A stretch of 64,000 nt of DNA, taken from the NCBI GenBank assembly GCA_964508135.1, contig CAZDSU010000005.1, forward strand, positions 1 to 64,000, read 5' to 3'. Below, piece after piece: positions 25,926 to 35,060 of the stretch (positions are counted from its first letter, which is position 1; each line of letters opens with the position of its first letter). The position numbers and the translations under genes are program-made. This stretch comes from UBA6168 sp964508135 (GTDB taxonomy: Bacteria; Bacteroidota; Bacteroidia; Chitinophagales; Saprospiraceae). The notes under the pieces were generated by a model that saw only the letters and a program-made list of their open reading frames with translations, was not told the DNA's origin and did no database searches.

Positions 25926-28511
25926 TTAGTCTTTAAACTGGTCGGGGAAGTTACGATTCATCATCTCCTTGAAGCGTTTGGTTTTTCGGATTTTTTTGAA
26001 AAGTGGCTCCGCCTGGATAGATTCCGCATCTGGATAAAAGTTATCAAGGGATTTTTCAAGCCAATTGAGGGCGGCGGTTTTGTTACCGTCCTGAGCAGCA
26101 AGGAGTGCATAGCCATAATAAGCACGCCAGCCATGCGGCTCCCATTTCAGGCAGGCGTCGTATTGCATGCGGGCTTCGGCGAAGCGTTTTTGTCTAAGCA
26201 GGAAGTCGGCGTAGAGCGCATGTGCCTGCGGCCTGAACGAAGCTTCGTCCAAAGCGTTTCCCGAAGACATGGCCAATCCCTTCACAAACAAGCTGTCTGC
26301 TTTTTCTGGGTTGCCCCGTTTGGCTTCGATAAGCGCCAGGTTCGTATTGACGCCAATCAACATTGCCACTTCATTCGGATTGAGTTCGGCGGCTTTTTGG
26401 AGAAATTGCCAGGCTTCATCCAGCTTGCCTTCCTGAACTTTCACCACTCCGAGCAAATAATAACCAGCGCCGAGGTGAACGCCCGATGATAATTCAATAT
26501 CCATTAGTATCCATGGCTCGGCTTCCTTGTATTTTTCTGCCAAAATCAATCCGTGCGCGAGTTGTAAAAGCGTATGCCCTTTGAAAAAAACAACCGTGGT
26601 CGAGTCGTGCAGGATTTCCTGGCATCGTGCAATTGCCTCATCCACCCGGCGGGTTCTGACGTACAAGTTTATCAGGAAGGCGTGCGACCAATTGCCCCCG
26701 CTTTTTTCCAAGGAAAGGGCCTTCTTAAAATACCGTTCCGCCTCCGCCCAATCGGTGCGCACCCAATGCGTGACGCCTTTGGTGGCGTAGGCATTGAACA
26801 AGTCCGGTTTCAGGCGAATCATCGTGTCGCAAAGGGCAAGGGCTTCTTCCGTACGGCCCTGCCACTGCCGCATCCACGAAAGCCGCTCCAGTACCACGTA
26901 GGCATCCGGCTGGATGGCAAAGGCGTTTTGCAGCCATTGGTCGGCGCGGGGCACGTCGGACTGCGTCATCTGATACTCGTAGGAAATATCCAAATACGGC
27001 AGCAACCACTTCGGAGAGTACTCTATGGCTTTGCTCGTCCAGCGCAACAGGGAGTCGGTTTGCGGTGGGTAGGAATAGAAATAGAGATTCCCCACCGCAT
27101 GATAAAGGTAAGCCGCCGAAGGCTCGAGCCGGATGGCTTCCAGCAATTTAGCTTTAGCGGCAGCGCGCAGCGAGTCCCGTTTTTCAGGAAAATCCACCAT
27201 TTCACCCATGTTTTTGGCAAGGTTCAGCGCCTCGAAGTACAGCTTTTTCGGCAGCAGCGAGCGGTACATGTAGTGCTGCTCGCCGAGCAGTTCCATTGCC
27301 CGTTGGAGGTATGCCGGGTATTGGCGGTACTTGCCGGGATTCCAATTCCACTGGTTAGCCTCGGAGGGGTCGCTTTCGAGCAAGGCGTTGAGCGCTTGCT
27401 GCACCTCGTCGAGTAGGGCAGTGGCGAGGTTGCGGAGCATGAGTCTGTGCAACGGTTCCACCTGTTTGTTGGCGGAAAGTTTTTGAAACAAGTCCCAAGC
27501 ATTCCGGTCCGCGGGTTCGAGCAAGTCGCCTGTAGCGAGGGCGGTTTTGAAAGCGGCATATTGTTTCCGAGTCGCCGAATCTGCCTTCGCCAGCAAATCG
27601 TCTTCCAAGCCTTTCGGGTTGATTTCTTTCAAAAAGTCAATTTGCGCCTCCTCTTTCTTTCTCAAGCTGTCAAGCGAGGGCGCATCCACTTGGGCGATGG
27701 CGGTCTGCAAGTTGCCCACCGTGAATGGCATCTGTGGCTCCGGCGCAGTTTCAGCGGGTACTGCGTCTTGCAAGTAGCGACCGATTTCCAGCAAGCTTAC
27801 CGCTTCATCGCCGTTCTTGTCCGCCAAGCCAGTCAGCCCTTTGAGCAAAAAGTAAGAAAAAACGCCCCGGCCACCGCCCCACTGCTCTCCTTCGATAGAG
27901 AACTCGTTGGGCTGACAGGAAAGGATCTTGCTCTCTTTTGCGAATTGCAGCGACAGTTCCTGAGCGGTAGCTTGTGTACCACCGATGATGCTGCCCGCCA
28001 GATTCCCGGCGTGGCAGGCGTCAGTGATGACCAACACACTCGCCTTGTTCCCCTTCGAAAGCGTGGACACTACCTCCTGCAAATCCCGCAGCGACACAGC
28101 TCCGGAAATATAGACGGAGGAAGGCGTGTCCCAACTGAGCAGGTAGCCGTTCTGGTAAATGGTCTTCGTCTCCACGTCACCATGCCCGGAAAAGTATATA
28201 ATAGCGCGGTCGTCCGCTTTGCACCCGTCAATCAGATTGAAGAGGGCAAGCCCAATAGCAGCATTGGTTGCTTTTTTGTTGGTTAATAGCTGAATGTTTT
28301 CCTCCGGCACGTTTCCGCCCGCCGGGCTTTTCAACCAAGCATAAAACGCCTCCGCATCCCGGTCGGCGAAGCGCAGGTCGGGGATTTTCTCGTCCTGGTA
28401 ATCGGAAATGCCAATGACAACGGCACGTGTGGTGGTGGCGTCGAGGTTGATGACTTGGGCGGGGAGGTTAACACACCAGATAATCGAAAGGGCTATGAAC
28501 AAGTTTTTCAT
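25926..28511 (-). CDS. Exported caspase-like protein with TPR tail, array copy B
   Basis: 861 aa. The first 39 residues (signal peptide IALSIIWCVNLPAQ and the first caspase strand) are identical to copy C. Catalytic dyad His110 (YFSGHGD) and Cys166 (ITDACHAG, His in place of the Arg seen in the other copies). The long helical tail has clear TPR pairs (LFNAYATKGVTHWVRTDWAE, EARMQYDACLKWEPHGWRAY) but is the most divergent of the four, which suggests a different binding partner. It ends NRNFPDQFKD, as copies C and D end in PEQFKD. Spacing to the next copy upstream is 11 bp. Confidence 0.88.
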   Translation of the reverse strand: MKNLFIALSIIWCVNLPAQVINLDATTTRAVVIGISDYQDEKIPDLRFADRDAEAFYAWLKSPAGGNVPEENIQLLTNKKATNAAIGLALFNLIDGCKADDRAIIYFSGHGDVETKTIYQNGYLLSWDTPSSVYISGAVSLRDLQEVVSTLSKGNKASVLVITDACHAGNLAGSIIGGTQATAQELSLQFAKESKILSCQPNEFSIEGEQWGGGRGVFSYFLLKGLTGLADKNGDEAVSLLEIGRYLQDAVPAETAPEPQMPFTVGNLQTAIAQVDAPSLDSLRKKEEAQIDFLKEINPKGLEDDLLAKADSATRKQYAAFKTALATGDLLEPADRNAWDLFQKLSANKQVEPLHRLMLRNLATALLDEVQQALNALLESDPSEANQWNWNPGKYRQYPAYLQRAMELLGEQHYMYRSLLPKKLYFEALNLAKNMGEMVDFPEKRDSLRAAAKAKLLEAIRLEPSAAYLYHAVGNLYFYSYPPQTDSLLRWTSKAIEYSPKWLLPYLDISYEYQMTQSDVPRADQWLQNAFAIQPDAYVVLERLSWMRQWQGRTEEALALCDTMIRLKPDLFNAYATKGVTHWVRTDWAEAERYFKKALSLEKSGGNWSHAFLINLYVRTRRVDEAIARCQEILHDSTTVVFFKGHTLLQLAHGLILAEKYKEAEPWILMDIELSSGVHLGAGYYLLGVVKVQEGKLDEAWQFLQKAAELNPNEVAMLIGVNTNLALIEAKRGNPEKADSLFVKGLAMSSGNALDEASFRPQAHALYADFLLRQKRFAEARMQYDACLKWEPHGWRAYYGYALLAAQDGNKTAALNWLEKSLDNFYPDAESIQAEPLFKKIRKTKRFKEMMNRNFPDQFKD

Positions 28512-28522
28512 GGCGGGGGGTT

Positions 28523-31087
28523 TTAGTCTTTAAATTGTTCAGGAAAGTACTTTCTCATCAGAGCTTTGAAGCCCTCTGAATCTCGAATATTGTCCCAGTC
28601 ATCATCTATCAAAATCCAAGCGTAGGAATAAGTTATTTTTTCCAAAACCTTTTCTAAACTCTCTAATGCATCTTTTTCCTTACTGGCCAAAGCATATAGG
28701 GCGGCAACCGCATAAAAGATATTTACATCATCGGGGGTTGATTTAACTGCTTTCGTTGTGGTCTCTTCCATAGCTTCCAAATTGCCAAGACCCAGGTATG
28801 CACGCCCAACCAGATACAAGGAGTTATATTCAACAGGATTGGGGTAAAGCGCAATGAACTCCTCCAATAGCTTTTGCCCTTCTTCCCTTCGCTTCATGTC
28901 CATATAAAGCTCGCCCAAGAACATCTTTGGTGGTGTGTCATAGTTGGCAATTGGATTTGTAGGATTGTCGAATCGAACGGCTTTTTTGTAGGCTTCTTCC
29001 GCTTCATCGTAACGCTTGAGGAGGTGCAATAATCGCCCGAGTCCGTGATAGGCCACTGCATTGGTTGAATCATCAGCTAAGATTGTCTTGAAGAAATCCA
29101 CTCCTTTTTCAGGTGAGTTAAGGAGGGAGAAATAAATTTCATCTATAAAGCTAAGACCATAACCTTTGTTACCAATAAGCCTGTAAAGGTTCATATGCGA
29201 CTCAATGGCTTTTTCATATTCACCTAACTCAAGATGAACGACAAATAAATTCCCGTAAATGGTAGGAAGCTGGCCTTTGGATAATTTTTCTCCCAGCAAC
29301 AGCGCTTCTTTGGCTTCTTCGTTCCGGCCTAAGCGCCATAGGGCATTGCCCAAATCAGTGTATAAAGAGGGCGTTGCGGTGCTGCTATCAGCCAATATCC
29401 TGGCCTTTAATCTTTCAACATATTTGCTTCGCCATTTTTTGCCTTCTGATTTTTGACCCAAAAATTCATAAGGCCATGCAATCCAGTTGTAGGATGATAA
29501 AAAGTTGGAATCGAGTGCAATGGCCTTCTGGTAATGCTCAATACTTCTTTCGGATTCACCTAAATAATTGGCGGTTGTCAGGCCCAACGTATATTGTCCC
29601 AATGCCCAGGATGGGGCAATTTCCTCCAACTTATCGGCATAGGACTTTCTTCTATCGCCTTCCAAACTAAAGATGTCAAATAGCAAGGCTTGTAAAAGGT
29701 ACGGAGCGTTTTCATCATAGGTCAAGCCGGCTAAATACTCCATTGCTTTCCATCTCTCTAAAGAATCGGGATTGGCATTTGGGAAGTTTTCCAGGTTGTA
29801 ATTTTTTCCTTTGAAATAATACTCTTTCGCTTTGAGGGATTTATAAATGTAATGCTCTTCTCCCAACAATCCGGCGGCCCGGTTGAGGTAAGCCGGAGCA
29901 CGGTCGAGATGGAGTGGCATTGCCCAAACATTATCTGCGAAAAGCGGGTCAGTTTGCATTAGCAAATTAATGGCTTGCTGCGACTCGTCCATCAAAGCCG
30001 CAGCGAAGTTCCGCCTCATAAAGCTGTGCAGTTCCGCTAATTCCGGCACATCAATCAAACTGCGATAGTAGTCGTCAGCAGATTTTCCACCGCTTGGGGA
30101 AGACATCAAATCACCCTTTTCGATGGCCGCCATAAACGCCCGATACATTTCCTGGATGTTGGTATCTAATTCTTCAAAAACCAGCTCCTCCATTCCTTTT
30201 GTTTCGATGGGTTTGAGGGCAAGCAACTGTTCTGATTTTCCCTTTTTGGCGATGGTTAATAACGAGTCGTTTACGAAGGCAAGAGGCGTTTTCAGGTCGC
30301 CAACCGTAATAGGTATTTGGCTGAGTGGGGCTGTTTCTTTTGGCACCCATTCCTGAAGGTAGCTCCCTATTTCCAGCAGGTTCACGGTCAAGTCCGAGTT
30401 GTTGTCGGCCAAGCCGGCCAAGCCGTCAATCAGGTGGTAGGAAAAACATCCCCTGCCACCGCCCCACTGCTCGCCTTCGAGGCTGAACTCGTCGGGCTGG
30501 CAGGAGAGGATTTTCACCTCGTTGGCGAAGCGCTTGGCCATTTCGGCGGAAGTGGCCTCGGTGCCTTTCTGCTCGCTGCCCGCCAATTTCCCGGCCCGGC
30601 AAGCATCCGAAATCATGACCACCTGCACACCTGCATCGGAGAGGGTGGTGATGACGTCCTGGAGGAAAATGAGGGCATAAGCCCCCGCTTGGTATGCGCT
30701 GGGCGGCGAATCGTAGGTGAGCAGGAAGCCCCGCTGGAACTTCGTGGCGCGCTCTACGTCGCTGTGTCCACTGAAATAAATGATGGCCCGGTCGCCGGGG
30801 TTGCTCTTGTCAATCAGCCAGTCGAATGCTCCGATGAGCTGCCCGGTGGTGGCTTTTTTATTGGTCAGCAAGGCCACTAGCTTGCCGTCAAGAAAGCCGC
30901 CTGCGGGCGAGCGCAGCCAGTCGGCGAACGCCTCCGCATCCCGGTCAGCGAATCGCAGGTCAGGCAGGTTCTGATAGTCGGAGATGCCGATGACGACGGC
31001 ACGGGTGGTGGTGGCGTCGAGGTTGATGACCTGGGCGGGGAGGTTAACGCACCAGATAATCGAAAGGGCTATGAACAAGTTTTTCAT
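28523..31087 (-). CDS. Exported caspase-like protein with TPR tail, array copy C
   Basis: 854 aa. Same signal peptide as copy B. Catalytic His108 sits in YFSGHSD, so the Gly after His found in the other copies is replaced by Ser; Cys163 is in ISDACRAG. A three-residue deletion follows ISDYQ relative to the other copies. The tail has TPR pairs (AVAYHGLGRLLHLLKRYDEA). Its GC content is visibly lower in the tail half than in the caspase half, which hints at a chimeric origin. Located 11 bp from copy D, with the same junction sequence (GGGGTTTTAGTCTTTAAATT) as at the B/C junction. Confidence 0.87.
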   Translation of the reverse strand: MKNLFIALSIIWCVNLPAQVINLDATTTRAVVIGISDYQNLPDLRFADRDAEAFADWLRSPAGGFLDGKLVALLTNKKATTGQLIGAFDWLIDKSNPGDRAIIYFSGHSDVERATKFQRGFLLTYDSPPSAYQAGAYALIFLQDVITTLSDAGVQVVMISDACRAGKLAGSEQKGTEATSAEMAKRFANEVKILSCQPDEFSLEGEQWGGGRGCFSYHLIDGLAGLADNNSDLTVNLLEIGSYLQEWVPKETAPLSQIPITVGDLKTPLAFVNDSLLTIAKKGKSEQLLALKPIETKGMEELVFEELDTNIQEMYRAFMAAIEKGDLMSSPSGGKSADDYYRSLIDVPELAELHSFMRRNFAAALMDESQQAINLLMQTDPLFADNVWAMPLHLDRAPAYLNRAAGLLGEEHYIYKSLKAKEYYFKGKNYNLENFPNANPDSLERWKAMEYLAGLTYDENAPYLLQALLFDIFSLEGDRRKSYADKLEEIAPSWALGQYTLGLTTANYLGESERSIEHYQKAIALDSNFLSSYNWIAWPYEFLGQKSEGKKWRSKYVERLKARILADSSTATPSLYTDLGNALWRLGRNEEAKEALLLGEKLSKGQLPTIYGNLFVVHLELGEYEKAIESHMNLYRLIGNKGYGLSFIDEIYFSLLNSPEKGVDFFKTILADDSTNAVAYHGLGRLLHLLKRYDEAEEAYKKAVRFDNPTNPIANYDTPPKMFLGELYMDMKRREEGQKLLEEFIALYPNPVEYNSLYLVGRAYLGLGNLEAMEETTTKAVKSTPDDVNIFYAVAALYALASKEKDALESLEKVLEKITYSYAWILIDDDWDNIRDSEGFKALMRKYFPEQFKD

Positions 31088-31098
31088 GGCAGGGGGTT

Positions 31099-33555
31099 TT
31101 AGTCTTTAAATTGTTCAGGGAAGTACTTTTTCACCAGTGCATTGTAGCCTTCTGAGTTGCGGATGTTATCCAAATCGGGGTCGGTTGAAATCAAGCCATA
31201 GTCGCCGAAACCCTTCTCCTGCGCCAACTCCAGCCATTCGAGCGATTTTTGTTCATCCTTCGCTAATGAATACAGGCAGGCTGTCTGGTAATAGACCATG
31301 ACATCTCCGGGAAACTTTTTAAGACCCTCGTCAATCGTATTTTGCATAGCTTCCAAATCGCCAAGCCTTAACCAGCCACGGCCTTTATAGTTCATTTCAT
31401 AGGGGCTTTCTGGATCAGCGAATATTAGAGTCAACTTTTGGAATGTGGCTTTTGACTCCTCATGATGGCCGGTTTCCCTATAAGATTCTCCTAACTTATC
31501 CAGCAAGAATCCTAAATGGAAGTTATCCCTGCCAAGCATGGAAACTACCTCTTTTAGGGTTTGGGTCCTCTCCTGTATCAGATTGTATTTTTTATAGCAA
31601 TCCAAAACAGCTAAAAGTGCTACTATGTTATTAGGGGCAAACTCTATTTGCCTCATTATAGCGGCTTTGGCTTTGTCGCATTCCCCTAATTTACTATAAA
31701 CAGATGCCAGGTACTGATAAACGACCCAGTCCTTGCCCTTCGTGAGCCTTTCCGCTTTCTTCAATACCTGCTCGGCCTCGCTATACCTTTCTGCCCAATA
31801 GAGGGACCCACCTAAAAGGGTGACATAGTATGCCGGGACTTCCATTGAATCCAAGGCGATCATGTCCCCAGCCTTTTGGATGAACTTGTCAAGGTAAATC
31901 TTAAACTGCTCCTTTTCGCCTGTTAACATGTAAATCATGTACAACTCTTGGTACGGCAAGAGGAAAGTGGAATCGTTCTCAATAGCCTTCAACAGATAAC
32001 TGGGTCCTTGTTCGGGGTCAAGCCCTCTTTTGCACAACCCCGCCAAGTAAAGGGCATAGGTCCAATTGGGCGAGAATTCAAGTGCCATTTTTGCATGATG
32101 CCACGCTAATTCCCCAAATGCGAGCCTGTAATAATAAAGAAAGCCCAATTCTACATGGGCATAGACGGCAAGTGAATCAAACTCCAAAGCTTCCTTATAT
32201 TTTTGAACTTCCAGACGGACAAGCGAATCCGCTGACAGTTCAGGGTATTTTTCAGGCTGGCAGGTTTTGCCCTCAAAAAACCGTTGCTTGGCCTTCAAAT
32301 GTTTGTAGAGAAAATGTTTTTCCCCTAATATCTCAGTCGCCTTTTCCAGATAGGTGGGAATATGGTCGAATAAGTAAGAGCGGGACGTGATATCTCCTAC
32401 TGCAACTGGGTCAGTGTTAAGCAACTTATTTGTCACCTGCTGCGCCTCATCAACCAACGCCGCCACGAAGTTTCTGGTCAACATGCCATACATCTGTTCT
32501 ATGCTCGGTTCGTGGATTAAGATATCATAATAGTCATTGGCAGAGGAACCTTTGGGAGACATCAGGTTACCTGCCTCCACTGCCGCAGTATAGGCTGCGT
32601 ATATTTGCTGGATATTGGTATCTTCATGTGCAACTATCAAGTCTTCAACGCCGCGCATATCACCGGAGGAAAACTGAGTCTGCTGGTGTTTCTTTTCCGA
32701 TTCTATTTGGGCCAGCATCCCTTCGTCCACCCTGGCGAGGAGGGCTTCCCGGTCGCCAATAATCAGGGGGTTTTGCACATGCGGGTTTGCATCCACTGGC
32801 ACATGGTCTTCGAGGTACCTGCTGATTTCCTTGAGCTTGATTTGGTGGTCCTTGTCGCTGTCGGCTAACCCATACAACCCATCAACCAAGTGATAGCTGA
32901 AGGCGCCTCTTCCGCCGCCCCACTGCTCGCCTTCCAGGCTAAATTCGGTAGGTTGACAGGAGAGTATCTTGATGGCATTGGCGAACTGCTGCAGATTGGC
33001 GGTGGTAGCCCCGGTGCCATTGATGGAAGAGCCGGCTAGCTTGCCAGCACGGCAGGCATCGGTGATGAGCAGCACCTGGGTTTTGTTCACCTGTGTCAGG
33101 GTATTGACGATTTCCTGAAGGTTAGTGACCTGAATGCTGCCACCGGAAAAGTAGGCAAAAGATTGAGAGTCCCAGCAAAGCAGAAATCCCAGTTGGTTCA
33201 GCATTTTGGCTTCCATGTCGCCATGCCCGCTGAAATAGATGATAGCCCGGTCATCTTCTTTACTCTGTTGCAGTAGCCACCAAAGTTCCATGTTTACCGC
33301 ACCACCAGTGGCTTTTTGGTTGGTTATCAAGTGGATATTTTGCATTGGCACGTTTCCGCCTGCCGGAGATTCCAGCCATGCAACAAACGCCTCCGCATCC
33401 CGGTCGGCAAATCGCAGGTCGGGTATTTTCTCGTCCTGGTAGTCGGAGATGCCGACGACGACGGCACGGGTGGTGGTGGCGTCGAGGTTGATGACCTGGG
33501 CGGAGAGGGTGGCCGTCAAGGCAGCCTGAAGTAAAAGGCAAAGAAGTTTTTTCAT
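31099..33555 (-). CDS. Exported caspase-like protein with TPR tail, array copy D (first gene)
   Basis: 818 aa with its own signal peptide (LLCLLLQAALTATLSAQ). Caspase dyad His111 (YFSGHGD) and Cys168 (ITDACRAG); EGEQWGGGRGAFSYHLVDGL follows. The helical tail parallels copy A almost residue for residue (GLKKFPGDVMVYYQ..CLYSLA in both). It is the promoter-proximal gene of the array; 109 bp separate it from the SnoaL-like gene, and no clear -7 box is visible there, so the array may be read from the SnoaL-like gene's promoter. No sorting domain. Confidence 0.88.
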   Translation of the reverse strand: MKKLLCLLLQAALTATLSAQVINLDATTTRAVVVGISDYQDEKIPDLRFADRDAEAFVAWLESPAGGNVPMQNIHLITNQKATGGAVNMELWWLLQQSKEDDRAIIYFSGHGDMEAKMLNQLGFLLCWDSQSFAYFSGGSIQVTNLQEIVNTLTQVNKTQVLLITDACRAGKLAGSSINGTGATTANLQQFANAIKILSCQPTEFSLEGEQWGGGRGAFSYHLVDGLYGLADSDKDHQIKLKEISRYLEDHVPVDANPHVQNPLIIGDREALLARVDEGMLAQIESEKKHQQTQFSSGDMRGVEDLIVAHEDTNIQQIYAAYTAAVEAGNLMSPKGSSANDYYDILIHEPSIEQMYGMLTRNFVAALVDEAQQVTNKLLNTDPVAVGDITSRSYLFDHIPTYLEKATEILGEKHFLYKHLKAKQRFFEGKTCQPEKYPELSADSLVRLEVQKYKEALEFDSLAVYAHVELGFLYYYRLAFGELAWHHAKMALEFSPNWTYALYLAGLCKRGLDPEQGPSYLLKAIENDSTFLLPYQELYMIYMLTGEKEQFKIYLDKFIQKAGDMIALDSMEVPAYYVTLLGGSLYWAERYSEAEQVLKKAERLTKGKDWVVYQYLASVYSKLGECDKAKAAIMRQIEFAPNNIVALLAVLDCYKKYNLIQERTQTLKEVVSMLGRDNFHLGFLLDKLGESYRETGHHEESKATFQKLTLIFADPESPYEMNYKGRGWLRLGDLEAMQNTIDEGLKKFPGDVMVYYQTACLYSLAKDEQKSLEWLELAQEKGFGDYGLISTDPDLDNIRNSEGYNALVKKYFPEQFKD

Positions 33556-33664
33556 AGCTGAATTCTTTTTACCGAAATGGCAATTCTGAGGAGTCTCATT
33601 TCATATCATCCACTGGGGTTACAAATTCGGATTGCATAATTTGAAGAGACGTTATGGTCGATAA

Positions 33665-34519
33665 TCATTTTTTCCGAATCGTTTCAACAACACTATCCCC
33701 TTCCTCCTGCGCTTCGTAGTTAAAGCCGTAGGCATCCGCCTGCGTTTTCCAGTATTCCCGGAAGTAGCGCTCGACGAGCGAACCCCGGTTGCCCCACCAT
33801 TTGAAGTAGGAATCCAAATCTTTGAATTTTCCGATGTCCTTGCGCTTCATCACGAAATGGCTGTCCGAAATCTCCTCTTTTTCTACTTCTAATTGTAAGC
33901 TGTTGTAGCTCCATTCCATGGATTCAAATAGGCCACTTATCGTGAATGTACCCATGCCTTGGTTTTTCTTTTCCCATTCGGTGGCAGCACGGGCATACAA
34001 TTCGGGTGATTCGCCTTTTTCTTCCGCGTAGCACAAACCCTTGAGCAATTCGTTGAGCATCATATAATTCACATTGTCATAAAACCCGGCCATCCCAATG
34101 ATTTTCCATTCGCCGCCTATTTTTTCACAAACGCAGCTTCCAAAGGCCTCGGTGGTTACATTGGTGCTGTCAGCCGTCATGACCTGGGTGTAAGTGGCAA
34201 GCGCCATGTTGTTGTTTTGGTGAAAGTTCCAATCCTTCAAGCTGATGCTTCCTTTCCAAAAAGGCTTAGGGTACGCGGAAAAGTTTTCCCGCATGAATTT
34301 CTCAAGGGCCTCCCAACCAGTGTACTTCAAATGGTCGTTGCCGGAGCTCCAGGTGATGTAGCTTTCATGCCCCCAGCAATTTGCCCAGCCGTTCCAGTCA
34401 CGGGCGTAGAAGGCTTGTGTTTCCTTTGGGAAAAGTGCTTTTACAGCAGCTTCATCAGTGGATTGGGAGAAGGAGGAGATGCTGCACAACAGGGCAGCGA
34501 AGAGGATTAAATTTTTCAT
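33665..34519 (-). CDS. Exported NTF2/SnoaL-like domain protein
   Basis: 284 aa with a signal peptide (LILFAALLCSISSFSQS). Residues about 22-150 fit the NTF2-like/SnoaL fold used for ketosteroid-isomerase-like and calcium/calmodulin-kinase association domains (AVKALFPKETQAFYARDWNGW, MALATYTQVM, GEWKIIGMAGFYDN). The C-terminal half is helical and not recognised. It is directly upstream of the caspase array in the same direction and might be its first gene. Function not known. Confidence 0.75.
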   Translation of the reverse strand: MKNLILFAALLCSISSFSQSTDEAAVKALFPKETQAFYARDWNGWANCWGHESYITWSSGNDHLKYTGWEALEKFMRENFSAYPKPFWKGSISLKDWNFHQNNNMALATYTQVMTADSTNVTTEAFGSCVCEKIGGEWKIIGMAGFYDNVNYMMLNELLKGLCYAEEKGESPELYARAATEWEKKNQGMGTFTISGLFESMEWSYNSLQLEVEKEEISDSHFVMKRKDIGKFKDLDSYFKWWGNRGSLVERYFREYWKTQADAYGFNYEAQEEGDSVVETIRKK

Positions 34520-35060
34520 AAGTAGTTGATTTTTAAATTTTTATGAATTGAGTATAGACCTGTTAGTGAAAGAAATTTAACTAAATAGACCAGTCTGTCA
34601 CATAACTCCTGCCCCTCCTCGCCGCCTTCGGCGGCTCGTCGGGGGGAGAGGGGCTTTTTGGGGCGTTCCGCCCCAAACCCCTGTTTTCGTAACCCCTGGC
34701 GAGTGGTACATTTTATTAAATTCGTTTCACTTAGCACTTGAAGTGCTAACAGGTCTGATAAAAATTTCCTCACCGCACATCCCACCAAAGCCGGGTCGAA
34801 TATGAATAGCCCCCGATGAAATCCGGGGCTATTCATATTTGACCAAGTTGTGGTCATCGTCCAAACTACTGGACATTTTTAAAAGCAAGGGGGGATGGGG
34901 GCTTCGCCCCCAAGGCGCTACTCCCCCCAGCCCAGCCGCCTCCGGCGGCTCGTCGGGGGAGAGGTTATTTTGGGGCGGCTGCGCCGCCCCAAGCCCCTTG
35001 CTTTGACCCGACACTATTTAATCGACAAAGCATCAAAGTCATCCGCTCACTAATAATTGG
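34520..35060. repeat. Gene-free stretch packed with palindromes
   Basis: No real gene. Contents: (1) AGACCTGTTAG at 34554 and its inverted partner with the palindrome TTAGCACTTGAAGTGCTAA at about 34730-34757; (2) two diverged direct copies of a GC-rich block, about 34605-34690 and 34875-35003, each with GCCGCC..GGCGGC and TTTTGGGGCG..CGCCCCAA hairpins; (3) a perfect 15-bp stem at 34799-34813 / 34825-34839 (AATATGAATAGCCCC). Short frames here only translate the repeats. Confidence 0.75.

Noticed and set aside
23442..33555. Array considered as a CHAT-TPR (Craspase-type) CRISPR partner set
   Set aside because: All four proteins have signal peptides, and no cas genes are in the window.
34516..35014. 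Two minus-strand frames of 113 and 61 codons
   Set aside because: They only translate the GC-rich palindromic repeats (LSPDEPPEAAG-type text) and have no start signals.
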